26,305 bases of DNA from a virus (IMGVR_UViG_3300010371_000104:1-26305); one strand, 5' to 3'. Positions 15,833 through 24,065 are shown, counted from the first letter of the stretch. Notes: generated by a model from the sequence alone, not told the origin. A program made the numbers and translations.

Positions 15833-16558
15833 ATGTCCGTCCCAGCCACCTTCTTTCTCGGCGCCTCGCAGGCTATAGGCATCGACCTGCTCAACACGGG
15901 CGCACCGACCTATGCCATCGTGACGGCCGCCTCCACGGCGACCGCGGGCGGCTTCATGGCGGCCGTCGTGGGCCAGATCGGTGGGATCAATGGCGGAACT
16001 CCTGTGCTCACGCCCGACAACGTGCTATCGCTGGAATGGCGCGGCGAGGAACGCATCAGCGACTTTCCCGTCCAGAACGGCCAGTTCGTCTCGTTCAACA
16101 AGGTGGCCGTGCCCTATGACCTGCGCATGGTGGTGACGTGCCAAGGATTGAACCTCGTGCAGGAAGCCTTATCGTCCGTCACGCAGATCCTTGACCAGGC
16201 GTTGGGACAGCTGGGCTTGGCCTTCGGGCAACCGATGAGCCGTGACGCCTTCCTGCGGCAACTGGACGCCATGCTGGCCAGCACGGACCTGTACAACGTG
16301 GTCACGCCCGACAAGGTGTACCAGAACGTCAATCTGGTGAGCTACAACCACGCCAAGAAATCGGACGAGGGCGGAACGCTCATCATCGCGGAGTTGCTAT
16401 TTCGGGAAGTGCGCGAGTCGGTAAGCGCGAACTACAGCAGCCCCATCGCCTCGGCTTCGGGAACCGCCGCCAGTCCGGTGAACGTTGGAACGGTCAGCGG
16501 ATCGCAAGGCTCGGCCTCGCAGGTCGCCACCTTCAACAACGCCTTCCCATCGCCATGA
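15833..16558 (+). CDS. Putative baseplate/tail-tip protein following tape measure (241 aa)
   Basis: This protein starts one base after the tape measure stop. It reads SVPATFFLGASQAIGIDLL, then an Ala/Thr/Gly-rich segment, WRGEERISDFPVQNGQFVSFNKVAVPYDLRM in part as FPVQNGQFVSFNKV, and a helical region. The 'FPVxxGxFVSFNKV' pattern together with the position right after the tape measure suits a distal tail or baseplate hub adaptor of the LysM/gp53 or Dit kind. The C-terminal 40 residues are Ser/Ala/Gly-rich linker. I do not assign a firm family. Confidence 0.65.
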   Translation: MSVPATFFLGASQAIGIDLLNTGAPTYAIVTAASTATAGGFMAAVVGQIGGINGGTPVLTPDNVLSLEWRGEERISDFPVQNGQFVSFNKVAVPYDLRMVVTCQGLNLVQEALSSVTQILDQALGQLGLAFGQPMSRDAFLRQLDAMLASTDLYNVVTPDKVYQNVNLVSYNHAKKSDEGGTLIIAELLFREVRESVSANYSSPIASASGTAASPVNVGTVSGSQGSASQVATFNNAFPSP

Positions 16559-16875
16559 TCGTCATACCTCTGCAGGCCATCCCGGCGCAGGCCTTCAACG
16601 TCTCGCTGGGTGGGCAGACGTGCCGCATCGCGCTGTATCAGAAGGGCGGTGATTTCTTCATCGACCTATCGGTGAACGGCTCGCCCATCCGGCAGTGCGG
16701 CATGGTGCTCAACGGCGTCTGGATCGTGCGCTATGCCTATCTCGGTTTCGTCGGTGACCTGGTGATGTTCGACACGCAGGGAACGAATGATGGGCCGACC
16801 TATGACGGACTCGGAACGCGCTACCAGCTCTACTACCTGACGCCGGCAGAGATTGCAGCGAAGGCGGCGGCATGA
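16555..16875 (+). CDS. Baseplate plug protein (DUF6983-like)
   Basis: This 106-residue protein starts at ATG 16555 (ATGA overlap). MIVIPLQAIPAQAFNVSLGGQ, cited as IPLQAIPAQAFNVSL, then CRIALYQKGGDFFIDLSVNG and GTRYQLYYLTPAEI follow the plug-protein pattern of a single beta-sandwich. It would close the tail tube at the baseplate between tube and spike. It overlaps the hub gene by ATGA. Confidence 0.75.
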   Translation: MIVIPLQAIPAQAFNVSLGGQTCRIALYQKGGDFFIDLSVNGSPIRQCGMVLNGVWIVRYAYLGFVGDLVMFDTQGTNDGPTYDGLGTRYQLYYLTPAEIAAKAAA

Positions 16876-17807
16876 GCTTCACCAAGAGAAATCTCCAGTA
16901 TGTGATCCAGTTGAACAGCGGAAGCTTTCAACTGCCTGGTGCCGCCAATGAAACGTTCGACAACGGGGCGAGTACGTTGACCATCGACGGCATCCGCAGC
17001 GTCGCGACGATTCAAACGGCGGCAGGTGGCATGTCGCCTTTCGTAGGTCGTGGAGTTTTCCAGATGTTCGGCATGAAGCCTGCCGACATGGCGAAGCTCT
17101 CAACGCTCGGTCTGGATATTTCGCGCATCAACAAGAACGCCATCTGGTGCTTCGCCTACGACGAAGGAAACTCAGCGAATGCCATCCAGGTGTTTGCGGG
17201 GACGATCCGGCAAGCGCGTATCAACTACAACGCCATGCCGGACGTCTCACTTGAATTGGACTGCTACGGGGCCGGTGATCAGCAAACGCAAGCAATCCCG
17301 GCAACGAGCGTGCAAGGTGTGGGCGATGTGACCGGCATGCTGCAGGGCATTTGTGCGGCCTGCAATCCGCCCGTGACTTTCGTCAATCACGGCGTGACAG
17401 CGAAGCTGGCGAACCCCGCCTATGCAGGATCACCCGAACAGCAGATTCGCAACATCTGCCTCGATACCGGCATTGCCTACACACTGCAAGGCGGGACGCT
17501 CACGATTTGGAATAGTGATCAGAACATCGACGGGGTAGTAGTGAGCGTGGGAAGCGAAACCGGCATGGTTGGCTACCCCGAGTACAGCATGATGGGGTAC
17601 GACGTCACGACGGAGTTCAACCCGGAAATCCAGGTCGGGCGTCAGCTCGCGATGGAAGCGTCCAGATCTCCCGATGTCCCGCCTATTCCGGGCATTCCTG
17701 GAACCTACCTTATCCGCATGGTGGAACACGAACTGTCTTCGCAGCTTCCTGGCGGCCCATGGTTTACCCATGCACACGTCACAACTGGCGTGTCGGCGCG
17801 AAGCTGA
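16872..17807 (+). CDS. Baseplate hub protein (gp27/gpD-like)
   Basis: This 311-residue protein reads SFTKRNLQYVIQLNSGSF, then a beta-rich body FAGTIRQARINYNAMPDVSLELDCYG (in part TIRQARINYNAMP), NPAYAGSPEQQIRNICLDTGI and LQGGTLTIWNS, ending with YLIRMVEHELSSQLPGGPWF. The 'dvtGml..ic..a' helix and 'qi..ic.....y...gg.l.iw' hub pattern are those of the gp27/gpD hubs that hold the central spike. Its stop overlaps the spike start (TGATG), so hub and spike are made together. Substrate-free structural role. Confidence 0.75.
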   Translation: MSFTKRNLQYVIQLNSGSFQLPGAANETFDNGASTLTIDGIRSVATIQTAAGGMSPFVGRGVFQMFGMKPADMAKLSTLGLDISRINKNAIWCFAYDEGNSANAIQVFAGTIRQARINYNAMPDVSLELDCYGAGDQQTQAIPATSVQGVGDVTGMLQGICAACNPPVTFVNHGVTAKLANPAYAGSPEQQIRNICLDTGIAYTLQGGTLTIWNSDQNIDGVVVSVGSETGMVGYPEYSMMGYDVTTEFNPEIQVGRQLAMEASRSPDVPPIPGIPGTYLIRMVEHELSSQLPGGPWFTHAHVTTGVSARS

Positions 17808-18541
17808 TGGTCTCCGACAGCTCCTTCATTGACAGCACGGCCGAAACCAATCCATTCACAGCGTGGGCATTCGCCTTTCGTGCCGCGATGGCGCAAGTGC
17901 GCACGACAGTTCCCGTGAAGGTAGTGGCTGTGCATGGCGGAGGATTGGCGCCCGTGGGTCGCATTGATGTGCAGCCGCTGATCCAGCAAACGGACAGCAG
18001 CGGCAACATCATGGCGTTATCGGTGTTGTATGGCTTGCCCTATCTACGCTGGCAGGGTGGCGCGAGCGCGGTGATCCTCGATCCCGCCGTGGGCGACATC
18101 GGACTGGCATGCTTCGCGGATCGCGACGTGTCTGCCGTGGTCGCCAGCGGACAGCAGTCACCGCCTGGATCGAATCGCCGTTTCAGCCTTGCAGATGGCT
18201 TCTACATGGGCGCGACACTCAATGCGCAGCCCACGCAATACCTGCAATTCGATCCAACGAATGGCATCACGCTGAATTCACCAATCGCGATCAAGGCGCA
18301 GATCGGCACGGATGCCAATGCCGCGCGCATCGTGATGAACGGCTCCGGCATCGTCCTGAGCTTCGGCGGTCACAGCATCACGATCAACAGCAGCGGCATT
18401 GCGATAAGCGGCGCGGTGACGGGCGACAACACGGCGACGTTCACGGGCGAGGGCACGTTCAACGGTGGCCATACCGTCAGCCAGCACAAGCATGGCGGGG
18501 TGCAGTCGGGCGCGAGCCAGACGGCGACGCCTACGGGTTAG
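17807..18541 (+). CDS. Membrane-puncturing spike, gp138-type, with HxH tip
   Basis: ATG 17807 (TGATG junction) gives 244 residues; an alternative start further upstream would only read through the hub gene. The N-terminal half has the OB-fold pattern of gp138: KVVAVHGGGLAPVGRIDVQPL, LPYLRWQGGASAVILDPAVGD (in part PYLRWQGG) and GDIGLACFADRD. The C-terminal half is a repetitive beta-helix (NGSGIVLSFGGHSITINSSG in part) ending in HTVSQHKHGG with His227 and His229, the HxH pair that in this family binds an iron ion at the tip. Its stop codon overlaps the stop of the opposite-strand gene. Confidence 0.85.
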   Translation: MVSDSSFIDSTAETNPFTAWAFAFRAAMAQVRTTVPVKVVAVHGGGLAPVGRIDVQPLIQQTDSSGNIMALSVLYGLPYLRWQGGASAVILDPAVGDIGLACFADRDVSAVVASGQQSPPGSNRRFSLADGFYMGATLNAQPTQYLQFDPTNGITLNSPIAIKAQIGTDANAARIVMNGSGIVLSFGGHSITINSSGIAISGAVTGDNTATFTGEGTFNGGHTVSQHKHGGVQSGASQTATPTG

Positions 18542-19275
18542 CCTGAAACTTGGTTAAGTCTGAATGTCACAGGAGTTCCCATGTGCGTTCCGGCCGGCAG
18601 GTTACACACAATGCTTGCCACGGCCTGCGCGGCGGATGCATCAAGCTCCGGGAAGCCGGAGGACTTATAAACATGGATATCGGTAGGGTGCTCATTGGCG
18701 CCTACCGTCAGCGTCACATAAACGACCCCCTGATGGCCTTGGCGAATGGCTTGGACGGGATAGACGGCATTTGGGGTAGAGCATGGTTTAGATGTGGAAT
18801 GTGACATTGTTTCCACAATGGGCGCACGAACCATCTTGCATGCGTGCTGTACGGCAACAGCCAGATTCGTGTCCGGAATAAGCCTGACCGTTGGGCCCCC
18901 GGCATCACCGGCAATAGGACCATGTTCATCAAATGATTCCGACATACCCATTTGCACATAGTTGGGAGGTGTTCCGGTCGCTCCGCAGACTGCATTGACG
19001 CTCACGATGCTGATGTTTGTAATGCTTCCATCAACGCCTTTTTCTGCCGTTTTAAGCGAAACAACGATTCCGAGTTGCGGTTTTTTTACCAGCACGAAAG
19101 TAGTCCAAAGCCTATATTGATCGGTGTCGGACAACTCCTTCCATCCTTGAGGCGAAACGGCACTGGCATACATGGATGGTGTCCAGTTTGCGACATCGCT
19201 TATCGACTGGCCTGCGCTCGCCCCGCTTGATACCGATAGCAAAAGTATTGCGAGATAGACAATCGATCGTTTCAT
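18538..19275 (-). CDS. Secreted TonB_C-domain protein, probable lysogenic-conversion (moron) gene
   Basis: On the minus strand, ATG at 19275 (reverse complement of 19273-19275) has GGGGGA six to eight bases upstream; a start 39 nt earlier lacks this. The 245-residue protein begins with a signal peptide (MKRSIVYLAILLLSVSSGASA, shown in part as SIVYLAILLLSVSS) and ends with a TonB C-terminal domain: YPVQAIRQGHQGVVYVTLTV, FPELDASAAQAVASIVCNLP. There is no N-terminal anchor or proline-rich spacer, so it is not a full TonB. At least four cysteines could form disulfides. The base composition is clearly lower in GC (near 50% in lines counted) than the neighbours. Oppositely oriented and nested between spike and gp25, it looks like an acquired host-modifying gene. 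Confidence 0.75.
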   Translation of the reverse strand: MKRSIVYLAILLLSVSSGASAGQSISDVANWTPSMYASAVSPQGWKELSDTDQYRLWTTFVLVKKPQLGIVVSLKTAEKGVDGSITNISIVSVNAVCGATGTPPNYVQMGMSESFDEHGPIAGDAGGPTVRLIPDTNLAVAVQHACKMVRAPIVETMSHSTSKPCSTPNAVYPVQAIRQGHQGVVYVTLTVGANEHPTDIHVYKSSGFPELDASAAQAVASIVCNLPAGTHMGTPVTFRLNQVSG

Positions 19276-19295
19276 AAATCCCCCAGGCGTTGGAA

Positions 19296-19655
19296 ATGGC
19301 CCAAACACTACCACTGAACCCCGCCACGTGGGATCTCCAGCTCGACAGCAACGGCAACCTGTCGCTGTCAGGCAAGGACTACAGCATTGCGCAGGATGTT
19401 GCGTCGGCCATCCGGACGTTCAAGGGTGAGTGCTGGTATGACGTGACGCTGGGCCTCCCGTACTTCCAGTCCCTGCTGGGCCAGTATCCGCCGCCGTCCT
19501 ACATCATCTCCATGATCGAAAAGGCCGCGTTCACCGTGGCTGGCGTCCTGGCGGTCACCGTCATGCGCCTTGCGCTCAACGCCAATCGCCAGCTGACCGG
19601 CTCCGTGGTCGTCGTCAGTGCGGATTCCGAAACCCCTCTCATCGTGAGCTTCTGA
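19296..19655 (+). CDS. Baseplate wedge protein, gp25-like
   Basis: I choose ATG 19296 over the TTG at 19290. The 119-residue protein has NPATWDLQLDSNGNLSLSGK, ASAIRTFKGECWYDVTLGLPYF and SLLGQYPPPSYIISMIEKAA, the gp25 pattern with the aspartate- and tyrosine-containing helix and the 'GE..yd...G.py' loop. In T4 and relatives it is part of the wedge that starts sheath assembly. It begins again the tail operon after the inserted minus-strand gene and is one base from the J-like gene. Confidence 0.8.
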   Translation: MAQTLPLNPATWDLQLDSNGNLSLSGKDYSIAQDVASAIRTFKGECWYDVTLGLPYFQSLLGQYPPPSYIISMIEKAAFTVAGVLAVTVMRLALNANRQLTGSVVVVSADSETPLIVSF

Positions 19656-19656
19656 C

Positions 19657-20874
19657 ATGTCCGGAACCGCTGTCCCCGCGATCCAATTCACGCCGACCGG
19701 CCTTGTCCTGCCAACCGATGCCGCGATCCTTTCCGGCGTCCAGACGGATCAGCAGGCCGCGTTCGGCGGCAACATGTCGCTCTCGCTGTCGTCGCCGCAG
19801 GGCCAACTTGCTCAGGCGTTGTCCGCCATCGTGAGCGACAAGAACGCGCAGATCGCCGAGATGGTAAACCAGGTCGATCCCGCGAACGCCTCAGGCGTGA
19901 TGCAGGATGCCATTGGCGCGATCTACTTCATGCAGCGCATCGCCGCCTCCGGAACACTCGTCGCGGGCACCTGCAATGGCCTCGCTGGCACGGTCATCCC
20001 GGTGGGCGCCATCGCGCAGGACACGGCAGGGAACCAGTACGCGCTGCTTTCCGCCGTCACCATCGCTTCGGGCGGGAGCGTCGTCGGTCAGTTCCAGTGC
20101 TTGGCCACGGGGCCGATTGCTTGTCCGATCGGTGCGCTGAACGTGATCTACAAGGCCATTATCGGGTGGGAGTCAGTTACCAACCTGACCGCAGGCGTTC
20201 CCGGCGTGAATGAGGAATCGCGGGCGGACTTCGAGTTTCGCCGTCAGAACTCCGTCGCGGTGAACGCATTGAACTCGATCCAGTCGGTGCTGGCGGCGGT
20301 GTTGGCCGTGCCGAACGTGATCGACGCCTACGTGACAGATAACTCTACGAACGCCACGGTCAACACGGGGCCGACGAACTACCCCGTCGCGGGGAACTCG
20401 ATCTATGTCGCGGTGGCGGGAGGCGCGGCCTCGGCCGTGGCGCAAGCCATCTGGCAGAAGAAGTCGCTAGGCTGCGCCTACAACGGCAGCACGACCTATT
20501 CCTATACCGACACCTCGGCAGGTATCACGCCATACCCCACTTACACAGTGAAATGGGTCACGCCGACCTCGGTTCCGGTGTACTTCGCCGTCGATCTCGT
20601 CAACAACGCTAACCTTCCATCTAACATCACCACGCTGGTGCAGAACGCCATCCTGGCGTCGTTCAATGGGCAGGATGGTGGATCGCGCGCCAGGATCGGC
20701 TCGACCTTGTACGCAGGACGCTATTTCGCCGGGATCTCCGCTATCGGCAACGGCGTCGAATTGTTGTCGATCGGCATCGGCACCGCGCCAAGCCCGTCGG
20801 CCACGTCGCTGCCGCTAGGCATCGATCAGTTGCCAACGCTCAGCGCGAGCAATATCGCGGTGACACTGACATGA
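19657..20874 (+). CDS. Baseplate J/gp6-like wedge protein (gp47 family)
   Basis: This 405-residue protein has the baseplate J look: an N-terminal segment LPTDAAILSGVQTDQQAAFG, a helix DANASGVMQDAIGAIYFMQRI in part as GVMQDAIGAIYFM, a beta-domain GTVIPVGAIAQDTAGNQY, the conserved core GVPGVNEESRADFEFRRQN and a region ALNSIQSVLAAVLAVPNVID. The C-terminal half has a repeat 'GNSIYVAVAGGAASAVAQAIWQ'-like element, shown here as VAVAGGAASAVAQAIW. It forms the wedge ring that joins hub and fibres. The DUF2612 gene overlaps its stop by ATGA. Confidence 0.85.
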   Translation: MSGTAVPAIQFTPTGLVLPTDAAILSGVQTDQQAAFGGNMSLSLSSPQGQLAQALSAIVSDKNAQIAEMVNQVDPANASGVMQDAIGAIYFMQRIAASGTLVAGTCNGLAGTVIPVGAIAQDTAGNQYALLSAVTIASGGSVVGQFQCLATGPIACPIGALNVIYKAIIGWESVTNLTAGVPGVNEESRADFEFRRQNSVAVNALNSIQSVLAAVLAVPNVIDAYVTDNSTNATVNTGPTNYPVAGNSIYVAVAGGAASAVAQAIWQKKSLGCAYNGSTTYSYTDTSAGITPYPTYTVKWVTPTSVPVYFAVDLVNNANLPSNITTLVQNAILASFNGQDGGSRARIGSTLYAGRYFAGISAIGNGVELLSIGIGTAPSPSATSLPLGIDQLPTLSASNIAVTLT

Positions 20875-21470
20875 GGAACGCTGCTGGCGCCGTCGATGCT
20901 TCGGCGACCTTCCTCGCTCAGTACGCACAATCGCCGATCATCACGGCGTTGATCCAGGCGGCGAACGAGGCGGTCGATCCTACTGCCGACTTCGACAACT
21001 TCCTTTCCGTGGTGTGGAACGTCTACACCGCGCAGGGATTCGGCCTCGATATCTGGGGCCGCATCGTCAACGTTCCGCGCACGATCAATATCCCGGCATC
21101 GTCGGCGTACTTCGGTTTTGAGGAAGGCTCGGTCTACTACCCCTTCAATCAGGAACCGTTCTATAGCGGTCCACAAGCCGGCACGCTCTATACGTTGTCG
21201 GATGACGCCTATCGCGTCTTGATCCTGACGAAAGCCCTCGCCAACATTTCCAGCTTCACCGCGCAATCGATGAACGCTCTTCTGAACTTCATGTTCAACG
21301 GGCAGGGTTCGAAGCGCGGAAGCTGCTACGTGCTCGAAACGGGTACGCCGATGCAGATCCAGTACGTCTTCAACTTCGCCCTCCAGTCATGGGAAGCGGC
21401 GATCCTTGAACAAGCGTCGCTCATGCCACGCCCCGCAGGCGTGGGCGTCACCATCACCGTGAATCCGTAA
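20871..21470 (+). CDS. DUF2612 baseplate / tail protein I-like protein
   Basis: This 199-residue protein starts at ATG 20871. FLAQYAQSPIITALIQAANEAVD, NFLSVVWNVYTAQGFGLDIWG (in part GFGLDIWGRIVNV), DDAYRVLILTKALANISSF and LNFMFNGQGS are the DUF2612 signature: long helices, a W-G-R-I-V-N motif, and a beta C terminus. In such phages it links baseplate wedges to the tail fibres, doing the job of P2 gpI. It is 12 nt before the fibre gene. Confidence 0.85.
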   Translation: MRNAAGAVDASATFLAQYAQSPIITALIQAANEAVDPTADFDNFLSVVWNVYTAQGFGLDIWGRIVNVPRTINIPASSAYFGFEEGSVYYPFNQEPFYSGPQAGTLYTLSDDAYRVLILTKALANISSFTAQSMNALLNFMFNGQGSKRGSCYVLETGTPMQIQYVFNFALQSWEAAILEQASLMPRPAGVGVTITVNP

Positions 21471-21482
21471 AGGCATCGCGTC

Positions 21483-23246
21483 ATGCAGAAATCCAATGCA
21501 CCGATCAAGCTCACCGTCGCCTTTGCCTCTGGCTCGGGCGCGGGACCGGTCAACACGATTCCCTTGACGACAAACCCGACAACGGGAGGCGCCAGCTATC
21601 AGACCGGCTTCACCTCGGTGAACATGGAGCCCATCGCCTCGGGCGGCGTACCGCCTTACGGCGCGGACGTGAACGGCTTGTTCCAGAATCAGACCAAGGC
21701 GCAAATCTGGCAACAGGCTGGGTATATGTACCCCTTCGATGCCACCTTCGCAGGCAACGCGAACATCGGCGGCTATCCGGCCGGTTCGGTCCTGATGATG
21801 GGGAGCGGCAAGGGTGTCTGGCTCAACCAGTCAGACAACAACACGACCAGTCCCGATACGACAGGTTCGGTTGGCTGGTTGGGTATGGCGGCGGCAGGCA
21901 CGTCCACGATCACCACCACGGGCGGAACGACCACGCCTGATCCTTCCGTGCTCGGCGTCACTACGCTAATCGTCACGGGCGCGCTGACTTCCAATGCAAC
22001 GTTGGTCCTCCCTCTCACCGGGGGCGCCCGCTGGATCGTGGTCAACAACACCACGGGCAGTTATACGCTCACTGTACAGGGGTCTTCTGGGTCGGGAGTG
22101 TCTATCACCTCCGGCGCGCCGATTTCCGTGTTCACGGATGGGACGAACTATTACGGCGTTTCGGCGAATCTGTCTGGCGCTTACCTCCCTATCGGCGGCA
22201 CGGCCGTTGCTGCGACGAAGCTTGCTACGGCGCGCACGATTTCCATGACAGGCGATGTGTCCTGGACAAGTCCGGTTTTCGACGGGACGGCCAACGTGAC
22301 CGCCGCAGGCACCATTGCGGCTGGCGCCGTGAATCTTGCCAAGATGGCAAACTTCCAGGCCAACAGCTTGATGGGTAACCCCACCGGCAGCGCAGCCACT
22401 CCCTCCGCCATCACCCTCCAAAACGGCTTGATCTTCAGCGGGACGAACCTCGGCCTTGGCTCCATCACGCCGAGTAGCGTAGCGGCTACCGGAAACAGTT
22501 CCTTCGCGGCGTACCTCGCGGTCAATCAAGCCATTGCGGCTGCATCACCCCTGGACGTGCAAACGGGATCAGGTCGAGTTTTTATCGGGGCCCTATCTTC
22601 GGTTAATTCAATTATTTCGGTCAACTCAGCGAATAGCAGCTACACGCCGCTCACCATTCAAGCCAGCGCATACAACTTCACGGGTGCGGGAACAGCAGCA
22701 TTCTCAGGACCTGTGACAACAACAACTTTGACTTCGTCAAACAACGTAGTAGCGAATACCAATTTTCTCTCTTCTAATAATTTCTGGCTAGGAGCGACAA
22801 GCACAGCTGGAACGATGCTTCTCCGCCCGAACGGCGTGGGATCAACTAGCGGGCAGCTTGAGCTGGACAGTACAGGTAATGTGACGATCAATGGCAGCCT
22901 TGTGGTAACCGGAACGATCAACTTCGGTACTTCGGATGCCACGCTCAAGGAACTGGGCGCACCGGTCGAGCCGCAACCCTTCCACCGGGTGCCGTACTAT
23001 GCCTATGCCCGCCGCGACACGGGCGAGCTCGGCTGGGGGCCAACGGCGCAGGATGTGGCGACCATCGCCCCGGAGTACACGCGCCTACAGCGCCTGAGTG
23101 TGAATGGCAACGACCGAGACGTGCTGCTGCTGGCCAAGGAGCAGATCACGATGGACACGGCCTTCTGGGCCGGTCGGCAGGTGGACTTGCTCTGGGGGGA
23201 AGTTGCCAACCTGCGCCGGCAGTTGATTGACGCGGGGGCACACTGA
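21483..23246 (+). CDS. Tail fibre with C-terminal S74 self-cleaving chaperone domain
   Basis: The N-terminal part (about residues 1-135) is the baseplate-attachment type: TTGGASYQTGFTSVNMEPIA (in part ASYQTGFTSVNM), SGGVPPYGADVNGLFQNQT and GKGVWLNQSDNNTTSPD. The middle is Ser/Thr/Gly-rich repeating beta-structure. The end (about 482-587) fits the peptidase S74 intramolecular chaperone: TSDATLKEL with Ser484 and Lys489 at the family's usual spacing, GWGPTAQDVATIAPEY and a closing coiled helix. The fibre trimer folds, then cuts off this chaperone. Positions about 22570-22790 have clearly lower GC than the rest, suggesting module exchange in the receptor-binding shaft. Confidence 0.85.
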   Translation: MQKSNAPIKLTVAFASGSGAGPVNTIPLTTNPTTGGASYQTGFTSVNMEPIASGGVPPYGADVNGLFQNQTKAQIWQQAGYMYPFDATFAGNANIGGYPAGSVLMMGSGKGVWLNQSDNNTTSPDTTGSVGWLGMAAAGTSTITTTGGTTTPDPSVLGVTTLIVTGALTSNATLVLPLTGGARWIVVNNTTGSYTLTVQGSSGSGVSITSGAPISVFTDGTNYYGVSANLSGAYLPIGGTAVAATKLATARTISMTGDVSWTSPVFDGTANVTAAGTIAAGAVNLAKMANFQANSLMGNPTGSAATPSAITLQNGLIFSGTNLGLGSITPSSVAATGNSSFAAYLAVNQAIAAASPLDVQTGSGRVFIGALSSVNSIISVNSANSSYTPLTIQASAYNFTGAGTAAFSGPVTTTTLTSSNNVVANTNFLSSNNFWLGATSTAGTMLLRPNGVGSTSGQLELDSTGNVTINGSLVVTGTINFGTSDATLKELGAPVEPQPFHRVPYYAYARRDTGELGWGPTAQDVATIAPEYTRLQRLSVNGNDRDVLLLAKEQITMDTAFWAGRQVDLLWGEVANLRRQLIDAGAH

Positions 23247-23869
23247 TGGCGCTTTCGATCCTGCGCAACGGCGTGCCGCTCGATCAGCTCTACGGCACCA
23301 AGGGCGCATCGACGGCAGCGGCCACGGGTTGCCTGCAGAACGGCGTCGATGTCAACCAGTACCTGCTAGCCCTGGCGGACGGCAAGGCACTGGGATTCAA
23401 CGCTGGCCTCAGCAAGAACGGCACGGACTTCAGTGCCATCTTCGGCATTCCAACGGGCAACACGCCACTGCCCATCAACGGCGGAACTTACAATGCAGTT
23501 CTGACGCGTAACGGATCATCCGGTGCCCGTTGCACCATTACCTTCACCGCGAACGCATCTACATGGGTTCTGGCGCCTTCTGGCGCAGCCGGAACGATCA
23601 GCCCTTCCGGCAACTTCGCCAGTGGAAGCATTCCATCTGGAGCCACCAGTGTCAGTTACACATGGTCGAATATCAGTGGGAGTGTATCGCCGTCCAACAC
23701 GCCGCTAACTGCGCTTACAAGCAGCCCATCCGCGATCGTTCAATGCACATCGGCGGGGACCATCGGCACCAGTTCCGGAAGTGCCACCTTGACCATCGTG
23801 TTCTACAACAGCGGGGGTACGGCTATAAGCACCACGACTTGTAACCTTGGTGTGTCTATTACCAATTGA
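23246..23869 (+). CDS. Tail-fibre-linked protein with NG repeats and beta-rich C-terminal domain
   Basis: This 207-residue protein starts at the overlapping TGATG. The first 75 residues contain three similar units: RNGVPLDQLYG, QNGVDVNQYLL and KNGTDFSAIFG, each with N-G and an acidic or small residue followed by aromatic or hydrophobic positions. The rest is a Ser/Thr/Gly/Ile-rich beta-domain (ITFTANASTWVL, ATSVSYTWSNISGSVS, ATLTIVFYNSGG), perhaps Ig-like or fibre-tip. It is the last gene before attP and may be a receptor-binding or fibre-assembly partner. Family not recognised. Confidence 0.7.
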   Translation: MALSILRNGVPLDQLYGTKGASTAAATGCLQNGVDVNQYLLALADGKALGFNAGLSKNGTDFSAIFGIPTGNTPLPINGGTYNAVLTRNGSSGARCTITFTANASTWVLAPSGAAGTISPSGNFASGSIPSGATSVSYTWSNISGSVSPSNTPLTALTSSPSAIVQCTSAGTIGTSSGSATLTIVFYNSGGTAISTTTCNLGVSITN

Positions 23870-23925
23870 ACCGTCAGGCACCGATCATAGTCCATGCGCG
23901 GTCTGATGGTCGAGGCACTTCCCGA

Positions 23926-23936
23926 AATAATGGACA
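23926..23936 (+). repeat. Putative arm-type integrase site 1
   Basis: AATAATGGACA. The exact reverse complement occurs on the other side of the core at 24094-24104. Confidence 0.55.
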
Positions 23937-23944
23937 GACCTCGG

Positions 23945-23955
23945 TTTAATGGACA
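23945..23955 (+). repeat. Putative arm-type integrase site 2
   Basis: TTTAATGGACA, matching site 1 at 9 of 11 bases and in the same direction, 19 bases away from it start to start. Confidence 0.5.
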
Positions 23956-23976
23956 ATGAGACTTGCACGACGCTCG

Positions 23977-23989
23977 CAAGTGATTGATT
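23977..23989 (-). promoter_or_regulatory. IHF-consensus site beside the att core
   Basis: Read on the minus strand this is AATCAATCACTTG, a full match to the IHF consensus WATCAANNNNTTR. It lies between the arm repeats and the core, where IHF bends DNA in lambda-type attP. Confidence 0.6.
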
Positions 23990-23994
23990 CTGAA

Positions 23995-24041
23995 TGCCGG
24001 CAGCAGGAATCGAACCCGCGACCTACTGATTACAAATCAGT
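23995..24041 (-). other. attP core: 3' half of a tRNA-Thr(TGT) gene
   Basis: On the minus strand these 47 bases read from the anticodon stem (ACTGA TTTGTAA TCAGT, anticodon TGT) through the T arm (GCGGG TTCGATT CCTGC) to the acceptor strand TGCCGGC and discriminator A. The 5' half of the tRNA is absent: the bases further upstream on that strand do not form a D arm or acceptor. A phage that keeps the 3' part of its target tRNA rebuilds the gene on integration. So tRNA-Thr(TGT) is the likely attB, and crossover should occur in the anticodon-stem-loop segment. Confidence 0.85.
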
Positions 24042-24052
24042 CCTCGAAAATC

Positions 24053-24065
24053 GCTCAAAGCCTTA
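24053..24065 (+). promoter_or_regulatory. Weak IHF-like site on the other side of the core
   Basis: GCTCAAAGCCTTA matches 7 of the 9 specified positions of the IHF consensus. It is noted because of its symmetrical place, not for its strength. Confidence 0.25.

Noticed and set aside
19290-19350. Promoter for the minus-strand TonB_C gene
   Set aside because: I looked upstream of it, within the gp25 gene, and found no convincing -35/-10 pair, so none is annotated.
23961-23981. Hairpin ACTTGC / GCAAGT before the att core as a terminator
   Set aside because: Only six base pairs, nine-base loop and no T run on either strand.
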